From positions 20,506,111 through 20,570,110 of the forward strand of contig CM025854.1 of the NCBI GenBank assembly GCA_003952965.2: a stretch of DNA of 64,000 nucleotides. Reading direction: 5' to 3'. Positions 24,460 to 36,274 of this stretch are shown piece by piece. How positions within the stretch are numbered: position 1 is the stretch's first letter; the number at the start of each line of letters is the position of its first letter. The notes under the pieces were generated by a model, which ran no database searches, was not told the origin of the DNA, and worked only from the letters and a program-made list of their open reading frames with translations. A program made the translations under genes and the position numbers. Origin of the DNA: Morella rubra (lineage: Eukaryota > Streptophyta > Magnoliopsida > Fagales > Myricaceae).

Positions 24460-24943
24460 TGACGCCAGGCAAAATAGAGAATTATTCTGCAGGCTAGTTT
24501 TACTGGAAATTCATAGGAAAGATACAAGAGAAACGCTCAAAAACAGAGAGAAAATGTCTATGATATTAAGAGAATTATGAATAACCAAGAATGTTGAAAC
24601 CTTAGCCCACAAGCCAGGCTTTATAGCGGAAATTCCAATAGGGAATTTTACCAAAATTGGCAAAATCTCATTAATCATGCCAAAAATAAATACATGCCAA
24701 AAGAAATAGATTGCCAAAAATCTGGCTCAAATCAGATCCAAAATCACCTCCTAATATATAAATGGAAAGATTACCAAAAAAAAAAATCTCAAGTTCAGAT
24801 ATATTACCATATATCTCATTACTTGGGCATCACTCTTGAGTAATCTCCAAGTTTAGCAATCAAAGATATATTTCCATATATCTCATTACTTGGTCATCAC
24901 TCTTGAGTAATCCTCAAATCATAATCGGATCCTTCTGCATCAG
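24460..24943 (-). repeat. 5' LTR of the retroelement
   Basis: The LTR begins TGATGCAGAAGG at 24943 and ends GGCGTCA at 24460, two bases before the primer binding site. It contains two tandem units of roughly 75 bp built around a TATATTTCCATATATCT core and CATCACTCTTGAGTAATC. Confidence 0.8.
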
Positions 24944-25724
24944 TTTGTGTCTAAATGCACCTTGTGCGTGCTGGAGAACAATTGACAGTTTTCCTGCCAT
25001 GACATTTTGACGAAGACAGTAGGTGGACATGCGAGGGATATTTTGAGAATATTTAAGCTAATGGTAGTTTTATAATTTTGAATAGGGTAAATAAATATTT
25101 AATGATTAATTATGCATCGAGATTTTTTTAAGTTAAGTTTAATTAGTTATAAACTTAGAGAGTTATTTATTCATATTGAAACTTATTGGTGACGGCTTCT
25201 TGTTAGATCCGAAACCAGATCGCAACACATTTTCATGATGGAACCGCCTATGGATGATGCGGTATTACCAGACTGTTGATCCAAAATTTGAAGTTGCGAG
25301 CGTGCTCTGCTTTATTATCATAGGGAGAGATGTCATCATCGCAATTAAAACAAACGACTCAGCAGAAATGCCTCACGTATTGAGCTTAGACAAGTTTACT
25401 TCGAGAATAACTGAATGGCAAGGATCAAAAGGCAGTGCAGCTTACAAAAATTTATTGACCGCCATATTAGCATTCCAACCAAATTGGAAGAAATATCACC
25501 TATACATTACATTCCAAAATCAAGAATAAACCAGGGCCTTTTTCCCATTTGGTAAGTAGTACTACAACGCCTCAAAGACACGATTCTGCAAATCAATATG
25601 CTACAAAAGTTAATCCCACGAAATTTTTTATTCGTTTGTTAGCTTCTTTGTTTTCTATATCTTCTTATCTTCAATAGAAACCTTCCAGCCTCCACCAAAT
25701 CTTCTCTGGAATGCATCTAGGCTG
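24944..25724. other. Intergenic DNA between retroelement and TKI1 3' end
   Basis: AT-rich. A 91-codon plus-strand frame at 25254-25529 has no family I recognise. The part near 25560-25724 is the likely 3' untranslated region of TKI1 on the minus strand. Confidence 0.4.
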
Positions 25725-28700
25725 CTATCTAACAAATCCACTTTTGGTAATACTGTCTCCACTGACAAGTTTCTGAGAGGCAGGCAGACCAAGATCAAAA
25801 GGTCCGAGAGAATCAGTCTGTGTCCAGTCATCAAACAACAATGGAATTAATCATCCGTGCTCATAAATACAAATGAGCAAAGTATTTAGAGGAATTTCAA
25901 GTACCCATTTAATGCCTGACAGTCCAAGACTGCTTTCGTCATTATATGTTCGCGAACAAAGCAACAAGTTTGTTTCAGATTCTTTCTCAGAATGATCCCG
26001 CGTAAACCCAGCTTGACCATTGACCTGCAGAACAAAGTAACAAACATTAGAACAAGCATTGGAACTTATTAAGGTCCGAATTGGTGGGTACTAGTAACTT
26101 AAAGCCAACAATGTCTTGTGGTGTTCCAAGTTTCAAAAAGCCTTTAATCCCACTACTCGTGAAATTCATATTCCAAAAGTTAAACCGCAACAAATGATAT
26201 GTATATCTCAGATTCCAAAGGCGTCTCCTAAGAGTCATGAATCCTAACAAATTCCAATGCAAAATATCCTCATTAGCAGGGCATTTTCAAGTCAACCACC
26301 TCTCCTTGTCCATCCAGGACCAAGTGATACGTCCCCCAACTCTGTACCACTGCTATTCGTTTTAGAACACGCTTTAGGATTAGATGTATATAAGAAACTT
26401 AGACACATTTAAATATACTAAAGTTTTCGGGACCAAATTTCATGTCTTTCAACAAAGTTCCAGAGCTTGAAGTTTTGAACAATAACTTGACTGACATTGA
26501 AACCGAAGTTCCATTTGGTATTTAAACCACATTAGCAACCCTCAGGTGCATTAGGAAATTTGTATTTGAGGGACTTGGAAACAGGATCACACACAATGAA
26601 GAATGGGACTAAAAGTTATGGCTCAATTAAACCTTTTAGCTTCCCAACTCCATATTAAAGCCACAGAAACTTCCAAAATTTACAATTAAAAATCAAATAA
26701 GCGAAAAAGGCTTCAGCAAACCTCAGGTGCACTAGGATGTGGGAATGACTTGGAACCAGCAACCTGGTTGCAGCCCCCTCGGTAAGCACTTCCAACCAAA
26801 GGCAGATCATCTTTTCCTGAGGAAGAGAATCTTCGGAAAGGAAACGCATGGCACGTTTCTTCAGCATCCAATATAGATGAGCATGGGTCTTGAGCAGACG
26901 GTCTTGGAGCTTGGAGACAATTTGTTTCGGAAGCAATATAAGCGTCAAATGAATCAGATATTAGTTGAGTTGGCTGCAAGCCAGCATCAGTTCCAGCTAA
27001 TTTTGGATCAGTGTTACTGAACTTGCCCTGTAAGGATGGTAGAGACAAGAGTCCTCCAATGCTTATATTAGTTAGACCATCAGTGATGGGATCAAAATTG
27101 TTGAACTTGCCCTGTAAGGATGCTTCTGAGAGGAGGCCTCCAATGCTTATGTTAGTTAGACTATCATCCCAAAGGGTCGATGATTGTCCAACGCCACCAT
27201 CTATCCTCAGTTTGTTGTCCTATTTAGAATAAATGAGAAAGTTTTAGAAAGTTATTATCTTTCAAGGGAGTATATACAAGTCAACCGGATCTTTAAACAG
27301 AACCATGGGTCACTGGCATCATAATTAGGAAAGGACCAGTTCAAAAGACTAAACGAAACCATATCAAAAATTATCTAATCATTTTAACAACAAAAAACAA
27401 ATATACATGTGTGAAAGGGTGCATTTGTGTAGTGTCAATAAGAATGCTTAATCCACATCAATTTACAAGTCACATACAACATAAAATGCTCATGGGATAG
27501 CTGTTCCCAATATTCAGAAAAAATCATAACTTCAACACAGAAACACCAAAAGAACAAAAAAAGGGGGGAAACATACCACAGGATTAATTGGTTCGTGCAC
27601 AACTTTCTCATCCACTACTGCAGTTGATACTTGACTTAGATTGATGTCTTTGAACTCTTCATTTCTTACCCCAATTTTTTCGCTTTTACCATATGGCCTC
27701 TCTATATTAATGCTGCTGCAACCTTTCTGTAGACCCTCAGATTGCGAAAAATCCTGAATCGGAGTTGATGTAGAAAGCATACCAAAAGCTTCAGATTCAG
27801 GAAAAGAGAACCAGCCATACCTTGAAAGAGAAACCGAGTAAGAAACTTCATAAACATCATTTGATGCCCATAAAAGGGAAAATGACAAGTCCGTGCACCT
27901 TAGGCGGAAAATGGCAGGGTTTCCAACTGCTTCATAGACATATTGCGCACTGATGTCATTGTCATTCAATGTCCACCTTCTGTAACTAGACACATTCTCG
28001 AGCATGTTGTATGGGAAAAGCATCAGCTCACCAAGAGCGATACTGGAGCTACCCCACTTGCTATTTAGGTGCTTAAGCACTGAAGAAATCTTCTTCCTTG
28101 GACTTAAAGTAAGTTCCAAGTATGGATAATATCCATCCTACAAGACAATTGTTAATAAAAATACTGAACTGAAATTACCTAAGAGTTTGATGCTTCAAAC
28201 GTCTGCATTTTACCTTTTCCAGTCCGATGCGAGTGCCTTCATCTATTGGAAAAAGCTGCAACTTAATCTTCGCATGGGGAAGAAGTGTTTGTCCTGGATA
28301 AAGCTCAAGTGGAGGTGATCCTTTTGGTTTTTGTGAATAACATCTACTTTCATCTGGAAGTTCTGGACGCCTTTGATCCGCTGTGGTAGAAGGTGGAGAT
28401 CTTTTATCTTCATAAACCAAAAACTGTTCAGCTTGTCCTGATTGATGGTTCAAGAACTTAAGCAGAATGCAAAAGATAACTTTATGCAAATCTAGTGTCC
28501 AATTTTCCATTTATTGTATTTAGCCTAAGACATAATTGACTCCCTGCCATGGCAGAACTGACAGGTCAGTCCATGGTTCAAGTCTCAAGACCTTTGTAAA
28601 TAACACAGTACGTGGCCTGAATTCACTTTGATAATTACCACGCACAAAAAAACAACTCCACAAAGATTAAACGCAATTTGAGTTTTTAGAGCCTCACCTG

Positions 28701-28824
28701 CTGATTTGTAACACCGCCCACCAGTTTTCTTGGTGGATTTCTTGGTTCCAGTGCAACCTATGTCTGCCGTGCGCTTTGACTGAGCCTTTTCTGCCTTCCT
28801 AATTTGTTGTCTAGCAGCTTTCAT
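25725..28824 (-). CDS. TSL-kinase interacting protein 1 (TKI1), 514 aa as read, 7 coding exons
   Basis: TKI1 was named as a binding partner of TOUSLED, a nuclear kinase linked to chromatin assembly. Coding exons, 5' to 3': 28824-28698, 28437-28214, 28137-27899, 27820-27577, 27219-26722, 26024-25905 and 25817-25725; phases close exactly. Family blocks are clear: KIKLQLFPIDEGTRIGLEKD then LELTLSPRKKISSVLKHLN (residues about 100-140), a GELMLFPYN and RRWTLNDND stretch, FRLRYGWF at about 195, LTNISIGGLLS (twice, residues 297-352), QLISDSFDAYIAS, and the closing TDSLGPFDLGL. The N-terminus is a short Lys-rich segment; the SANT/Myb-like domain that I recall in the Arabidopsis protein is not seen. 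The reading stops at GFVR, while the family-like tail SSLDAFQ lies one base out of frame just beyond. The junction at 27821-27898 is inferred, because the intron keeps the frame open. Confidence 0.85.
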
Positions 28825-29315
28825 GATGGTTCAGCTTTCCTGAAAATTAAGCAAAATCATCAGTATCCTTCCTGTAGTGAACCAATAATTCCATTCAAGC
28901 TTCCACAACTCAGAGATCCAAGATCAGAAGATTTGCTGCATGAGAGTCAATATTTGATTGATTGTATAGTAATAGAACACGATAAATTTCATACTCCTGA
29001 CATTAATGATTATTCCCAAATCAAGGACTCCATCGACTAATTGAGCATACACGAACTCGTGTCACCACAACTAGGGTTTCGACCCTGACACAAACAAAAA
29101 ATCCCATGCTAGGATTCAAGTCTTCAACAGGATTATACTTGTATAAATTTTGCGTTGTCTCGAAAGCAGAACAAGAAAAAAGAAATTGCAGTCCAATGAA
29201 AACCAACAGTTGTGATCGAATTCTTAGAACTGACAATTGATCAATTACAAATGAAATACTAATAATTTGAATGTGGGCATACCTGAATCGAAGAGTCTTT
29301 GCATGTAAGATAAGA

Positions 29316-29353
<38 letters not shown>

Positions 29354-29430
29354 CAGAGCGAGAGAGAGAAAAGAAGAGAGGGAGACCGAGTGATTTGAGT
29401 TTGGGAAAAAGTGTCTGGCGGGAATGGAAT
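28825..29430 (-). promoter_or_regulatory. TKI1 leader with inferred 5'-UTR intron and CT tract
   Basis: On the minus strand an acceptor (AATTTTCAG at about 28840) lies just upstream of the ATG, and a donor (ATTCAG|GTATGC, 29283/29282) lies about 440 bases farther up. This suggests an intron inside the 5' untranslated region. The presumed first exon is rich in CT repeats (GA on the plus strand, about 29311-29370), typical of plant leaders. Confidence 0.5.
29311..29370. repeat. GA microsatellite in TKI1 leader
   Basis: A compound GA and GACAGA run. On the transcribed strand it is a CT-rich leader tract. Confidence 0.85.
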
Positions 29431-31028
29431 GTCCATCTTAAATAGTCTTTTCTTTTGTGAAGAGTCGGTTTATTTCTTTTTCCCTTTTTGTCTTTTCGTT
29501 TTTAGGTCGGAGCTACTCGACCCAGAGTCGGTTTCGTTGGTTCAAACTCAAACATCCAGAAACGGTTTTGTTGACGTGTGATTGACAGAACCCCAGCCCT
29601 TATCCTTGTTTGGGCCCTTCTCGCCAAGCAAATATGGGTTATGGGCTCCCGGCCCAAAACGAAAGGAGAGACTGAGACTCCTGCTCCTTCGGGACTATTA
29701 CCCGTCGAAGACCAGAAGTGCTTTCTGTACTGTTTGACCAGCAACCTGGGCTTGTCGCAACTCGATCTTGATCTACGATTTAACAGAAACTTCAAATCAC
29801 AATATCCTCGTGCATCGATAAAATGCTCACATAATTCACTCTTGCGACAATATTCAAAGAAAATCTTTAGAAAAAAATCATTTCCCCGACTTCTAGGAAG
29901 CAAATACATTGAACAATATTTATTTGGTCACTTAAATTGAAAAGAAAAAAAAATGTGTGGATTTCAGGATAATCAGTAAAAGGGAAAAATTTCAAGAAAA
30001 CTTCCGGTCAATATTTGATAAGTGTTTGTCGTGGGTAAATCATTATTATTAGAGACATTTAATCCTCGTTTTCATTTAATTTATGAAACTACCATTTAAA
30101 AATCAAATTTGATCAATCTGTTTTATTAGAAAGAGAGTTTTTATACATATTTGTTTTCTCTCTTTGTATAAATCATAATCAAATTGAAAAACATATGATT
30201 TTTAAGCACTTAGTGCTATCTAATTAATGAAGATAGGAACTCATAGAAATCTTGTTCTGTTAATTTTTGGGGATTCCATAAATGGAAATAAAATTTGAAG
30301 TCAAGAAAGCATTTCAAAATCAAGATAGAGGTGCACGTAGATAAAAAATAAAAAATAAAAAATAAAAAAAAATAATAATTAATTCATTTGTTATCCAAAT
30401 AATTAGATCTTAGTAGCATTTGAGAAATCTTTTGGTTATCTACAATTTTAGATTTCACAAAAGTTTCGAAATTTGCACATTCAAGTGAAAAAATTACCCT
30501 CAAAAGAGGTGGAAAAAAGGACAGTATGAGGTTTTCAATTTTATTTTATTTTTCTAGTTAAACGTTTTTCTTTGAAATTCATGACTTTTGTTATAGAGAT
30601 GTCATATATAACTCTTTTTTTTTAATGGTTTAATATTCTTAGATTTATTTCTCATCTATAACTCATTGTGATACCGGGATACATCGAATGCATTAAAAAT
30701 CCCTAATAACTCATCATGATTTTCGGATCAATAATTTATGGTGTGAAATTAAAGCTTTATTGGCAAATTATTTATTATTTATAAATTTCGTTATATGAAT
30801 ATCTTTGTAAGACTTATTGTGAGAGGAATCTTTAGAATCCTAGAGTAGTTTCTCTTTATTATTGTCATCCATTATTTTCTGTTTATTTAAGCGCAATCTT
30901 AAAATTCAAAGCAAAAATTAACAAAATATTTATTTTTTACTTTGTTTAAATTTGTCATCACATAATTTAATCCCTATAGATTCGACCGTACTCCGTACTA
31001 CCCATGTCTGTATACTTGCAAATATAGG
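29431..31028. other. Intergenic DNA between TKI1 and the next gene
   Basis: Two overlapping open frames on opposite strands (29502-29909 and 29578-29940) show no family I know. The remainder, 29940-31028, is strongly AT-rich with TAAAAA repeats near 30340. TKI1 promoter sequence should lie at the left end. Confidence 0.4.
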
Positions 31029-31207
31029 AGGTGTTTGTTTGCCAAAATTTCGAGAAATATTTCGAAATTTTGAGAATCTTTACTTTATTGAGATTTATTG
31101 GGGTTGTGAAAGGTGAAGTATGTATGTGTAAAAGTTAAAAATTTTAAAGTGTGTTTGTTTTGTTGAAAATTTTCATGCCCCAAAATATTGAGGAAACAAA
31201 CGGAACC
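31029..31207. mobile_element. Small MITE-like element, copy 1
   Basis: A 180-bp AT-rich unit with terminal inverted GTTTGTTT segments (GGTGTTTGTTTG at the left; the right end reads AAACAAACGG). A second, highly similar copy lies at 48376-48550. The size, inverted ends and lack of coding sequence fit a non-autonomous DNA transposon. Target-site duplications are not clear. Confidence 0.65.
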
Positions 31208-31640
31208 ATAATTAGCTAGTACCGATTTCTATATACTTGCAAGCATAACTAGCAAAGCTAATTGATACATTGAATTTCATTGATAGCTTTGGTATATCAC
31301 TATGCTCTCTCATTTATTTATTTATTTTTCTTGTTGCGTCTCCATTATTCATCATCTTTCCTTTCTTTTGACAGCAAGCTCCCCAGTTATAAAACATTAC
31401 TTCTATCATTAGCTTTTTCCATAGCAGAAGTATTTCCAGATTCCCCCGGAAAATATGTCAGTCTAGAATGAACCCTCTAATTGTTAACAGAAATAATAAA
31501 TTACTAAGAGTTGAAATTATCTAGATTTCCAGTGATTTCAACATCTCTGATCACAGGACTTCTGACCAAACAAGACATTTCAGCAAGGAAAACATTTTCC
31601 TTTTCCTTTTCCTTTTCTGACCTTTTTCCAACAAATAATT

Positions 31641-34600
31641 TCAGTATGAATAATCATGACCTGGACTGTCTGCATGCATGTCCATGCAGTCATTGGAACT
31701 TGGTGAGTTGGTATCCCGGTTTTGGAGATTAGAAGGGTTCGTCTCGTTATTGCGAGGTCCATTCCCATATGAACTAATATGATTTGAATGATAACCAACT
31801 TGCGATAGCTGATAGGACTGAATGCTCCGACGGACAGGGCTGGAGAGAGCATTTGAGAATACAGAGTTCTTTGCTTGATTATCGGATTGCCCGGTTCGAA
31901 CTCCCTGACCTACAACTGATATCCCCAATGGGCTAAAAGAGCCGGGGGCTCCCAAATTACTCGGGTGCATTGCATTCTGTGAGTGCTGGTTTTGAAATGG
32001 AAGCCTGGGGGACATTGGGGGCTCGTCTGCTCCATATTCAAGCTCATTCTGCAAAACAAAAATCCAGAGGTAAATTAACATTTCTATGGAGAGATCCAGG
32101 CAAACTGATTTGAGCTGAAGCATGCGAAGTTAATTGCACTCTCTGCAATTGAGTGCGCCCGGAAACGGTGGTCATCGAAGTAGTTAAAGATCTACCTTGC
32201 TGAGAAACAACTAGAAATTTAAGTGGTACACCACAGGACAATGGTGTTGCAGAACTAAGGAAATGAACTTTATGAGATATGTTCAGGCAAAGAGAAGCAT
32301 GTGTGAATTACCGATATACTTTTGGGGTTTTGCCTTGGAGTATATCTAAACATGATGCCTACTAAATCTTTACCTGAAACTCCTTATGAATCGTGAACTG
32401 GTGAGACCAAGTCTGGATCATTTGAGAGTATGTGCCTTTTGGAACTGCTAAAAGTAATCCATAGTAGCTTGCATGCACCAAGTCAATATGGATGCATCTT
32501 GTAAAATACTGATGACATAACGGAATACATCTCTTTCTATTTAAGTGTCCAGTGGTCCAGTTCCCAGTTACCCTACAGATATATCTAGTTCCATCCATTT
32601 CTCAAGTATACCTCACAATTAGCATTGTACATGCCATAATGTAATATTAAATAGGCTTCATATCTCAGATAATAGATCTGAATGTACCTACATCACTAGA
32701 AGTTGAACTTTGATATGACAGCTGATAGTCAGATCTTCTATTTTATACAAGGGTACTTGTGAAAGGAAACAAAGGTTCTGAGCCAGCACATTGCCTAACA
32801 CCACCTGATCTAATTGGTGCTCAATACAAAGCCATTTGGCAAACGGCGAGACATGACGGAAGCCATGGATTGCATCTGCTTGTTTGTATCCCATTAACAC
32901 CTTACATAGTCACAGAGTCATTGCCAAATGTTGGAGAAGGAAATAGAAAGGGAGAATTTGTTTCTTGTTTATTTTTCTTGGAGGGGGGTGGAGAGGTTGT
33001 TGATTGTATGAGATAAAAGTACTATTCCCTTTATGACCTAAAACAAGCAGATTTCCACATGTTAGGCTACCCCTCTTTCTTTACAAAAAAGAGGAAACGT
33101 GCCCCCATTTTCTCTTTCATCCAAAGGCTTTTAATCGTTTTCATTGACTAACTCTACTAAAATTCATTCACTTTGCTGGAGAAGCCTTGAAAGATCCGTT
33201 ACAGGCAGAGTGATTGAACACGCAATTGAAAACCGACGGCCAGTGAGAACAAAAGATTTGAACTCTTCATGAATAACACCACAAGTCCTAAATCGCATGT
33301 AACAGCCAACAGGAAGAAGTTGGGTACGGGGACCAAAGTAGCCAAGCTCATTTTTTATCTAAGATACAAGAGAGACTTGTTGCCTTTCATCAATGGCTCC
33401 ATATGCTGAATTCCACTCACCTTGATTTAAGTGATAAACCTAAGAAGTGATGCCTGAAAGCTTTCCTCCCTTCTTAATGATAGTCACTTTCTTTCACTAT
33501 GTAAATCCACTGAAATTGTATTACACAAAGGAAGATATACCAGGTTTTGTGCAGGCAATTTTGTAATTCTAAACGATCGATCCATGAAAGTCTATGGCAA
33601 CATTCACCAGAGTACCAACCATTGTACAGAAGTGGAAAGAGGTTTTTCATATGCAAAACACAAGTTTGAGAATGAAAGCATTGCAACAATCCAGAACAAA
33701 GTGGTATAACATTAGAACAGAAGTAATGAGCATTAAGAAAGTTACATCACAAAGCTAAAAAAACAGAAAGCAGAAAAAGAGAAGCAATTAGGACCGATAA
33801 ATAATCACCAGCTAAGATACCTGCAAATAAGCAACTATATCCACCGTCGTCACTCTTGATCCTTCTTCTTGTTGCCTCAAAACCCATTGATACAGTTTCT
33901 CCTGTGAGAAGAATTAGGAAAGGGAGAGGAGGGTGTTGCATATATCAAGGATCGACATGAAGGCCAACAATTGACATCTACCAAAATAATACCGACGTCA
34001 GGTAACATCTAGTCTTATCATTGATTAATCATTAGATTGAAGTCCCAATAGAATAAAAACCAAAAACTCAACAGCAATGGTTCATAAATAAGAGCCACAT
34101 ATCAAGAAATGTATTGCCAAAAAGAAAAAAGAACTCCATCTCAGACAGGAATCACCAAGGGAGTGTGATGTTCACTTGTATATATTGACAGGCAGGTCTC
34201 AATAATACGACAAATCATCCACAGGTAACAGAAAAACAGGAGAAGTAGCAATTAGTAACCCGTGAAGAATTTGCAATGGAAACGCATAACTGAAAATCAA
34301 CGTAACAGGAAGCTACAGCAGCACCTATTTTCTTAAAGACAATTTAGATGCAAATGCACCACTTGTGAATCTTCATGTGATAACAAGAGCTGGTTGTGTT
34401 TAACAGGTTCAAACTATGTGCTGTTCAGCGTGCATACCAAATTTGGATTTCGCTCATAATACAGACTTCCAAAGCCTCCTGATTCCAAATTTGAGATTTG
34501 TTCTGCATTGTGCTTCTTTATTAACAAACAGAAAGAGTACTACTGGCCCCTGGGAGTAGAATTTTATGTAAATCCTATTACATAGGCTTACAATTATATT

Positions 34601-36274
34601 AATGTTAACTTTCTACATGACACAGAACCATTTCATTTTACAGAAATATACGTGGATCCAATGCTTATATTTAGGAGACATAATACACCCTCTAATGGGT
34701 GATGCCAATTGAGAGTAGAGAAATATATAGGTAACATTTTGAGAATATAAGAGAGCTTTGCAATAACTTTAAAGTAAAGTGTGAAGAGCATGTGTTTCAT
34801 GTGACTGATTTTTGAAAGAGGCTTGCTATTGCTGGCACACTTGTTGGCCTTTAATTGAATACTTGTTTCCAAATATATCACTATACATTTGTGAGGTCAT
34901 GTGCCATCAAAGTGCATTCAGTATGGTTACATTGCGCATATTTGCGTTCTGGCAGTATATGGCTGATTCCTGAATAAACAAGCACTCCTTTGGGACTCTC
35001 CATGTTTGTCTTCTGAATACTACACTACACTTCCAGTGGTAGGTCATCTTCCAAGCTTAGATTAAACAAGAATATCCTTATCCTCGTGAAGGATAAACTA
35101 CCATTATGCCTTCCATGTCATGCAAACCCTTGATACACAGCAAAACCCAATGTATCTCCTCATGGCACATACCCATGGACCCCTTCATGCATAATGGCAG
35201 AAAGAGCAAATCCGACAGTCTTGCATACGCTCCTAGGATTAGTGTTTGAACAACACTTAATATGCTTTTAAACTTTCTCCGTAAAATCAGCAATAAATGA
35301 TCCAACAGACTCAAGTCTGTGGTGGGGAACCACCAAGCCAAGCCTTGTAATAAAAGCATTAAAATACTTAAAGATGGCAATTGAGCTCCATGCAACTTTG
35401 AGAAAGCTTTGAAATAAAAGCATAAAGCTACTTAAAAGATGACAATTGAGCTCCACGGACTTGGGTTCATGAAATATTCTATGTATCGCAAAAAACCATG
35501 CTTCCTCTCGTGTGACCACCATAAACTCCTTGCTCTCTAATTTCATTGACATCAATAAGGTACAATCGCAAGATAGCCCACATATGAAAAAAAAATCAAT
35601 AAAAGCTTGTGAAAAATCAATAAAAGTTTGTGACTCCATTAACAATAAGAAAAACGCAGACTTAAAAAGAAAAACAGAATCGAAGAACTTACAATTTGAA
35701 GCAAAAAAGAAAATAAAACAAAAAAATATTGACGACTCAATAAACAAAGTATCAAATAGTCCGCTTGGTCTGTGAGAAACTCCAGAAAATTTTGTTTAAA
35801 AAACATAAGTAATCCGAGGGGCTTCATTATTTTAAACCCAATAAAGTGAAAATTACACATGACAAATGCCTGCTGCAAATAATAAGCATAGTTAAAATGA
35901 ACAGAGAACTTTAAAAAACAAACAAACAACCTTTTTTATTTCCTTCAATTTCCACGGTAACCAAACAGATTGTAATATTGCCAAAAGGAAAAAAAAAACA
36001 CTATTAGAGAACAAAGTAATCAGGCAAACAAAATAACCCCATCAGACCAAATCCGTCACAGGAATACGAAACCAAGTAATTTTTACAGAAGAATTGAAAA
36101 AAGGGAAGAGCGAACCAGCGCGTGACGTTCTCCAGTTTGGAAAGAGAGGCGCTGGTTGTTCATGGACTGGGTGTAGAGCTGGGAGAGGGAGTTGGCGGCG
36201 CTGCAGAAGGTCGTGTACATGCTACGATCCACCTCGTCCAGGCGCGTGGCATCTGACTTCCTCTTCTTCGCCAT
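31641..36274 (-). CDS. Conserved plant protein of unknown function, 215 aa, 3 exons
   Basis: Exons are 36274-36116, 33901-33821 and 32048-31641. All are phase 0, with donors GCTG|GTTCGC and GCAG|GTATCT and acceptors TCTCACAG and TTTTGCAG. The protein starts MAKKRKSDATRLDEVDRSMY, a basic and possibly nuclear-targeting head. A helical segment follows (SAANSLSQLYTQSMNNQRLS; EKLYQWVLRQQEEGSRVTTV; residues about 18-80). The tail is a long low-complexity Asn/Ser/Pro/Gln region with SPRLPFQ, NSVFSNALSSPVRRS and a final MDMHADSPGHDYSY. I recognise this as a plant-conserved family without known biochemical role; in plant genomes similar proteins are, as I recall, sometimes labelled holocarboxylase synthetase, but no biotin-ligase motif is present here. 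Exon consistency makes the gene model strong, while its function is open. Confidence 0.82.

Larger units (their letters stand above)
22345..24943 (-). mobile_element. Truncated Ty3/gypsy LTR retrotransposon
   Basis: In minus orientation the element reads 5' LTR (24943-24460), primer binding site (24457-24446), gag and protease (24321 to about 22900), then a shortened 3' LTR (22618 to about 22345). No reverse transcriptase, RNase H or integrase is visible: the protease frame runs into a short tail and then the LTR. Gag and protease contain in-frame stops and the 3' LTR loses similarity before its expected end. It is therefore an old, immobile remnant or a deletion derivative. No target-site duplication can be defined. 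Confidence 0.85.

Noticed and set aside
29502-29940. Overlapping frames of 135 and 120 codons on opposite strands
   Set aside because: No family motif and no splice or promoter signals; both cannot be real and neither looks protein-like.
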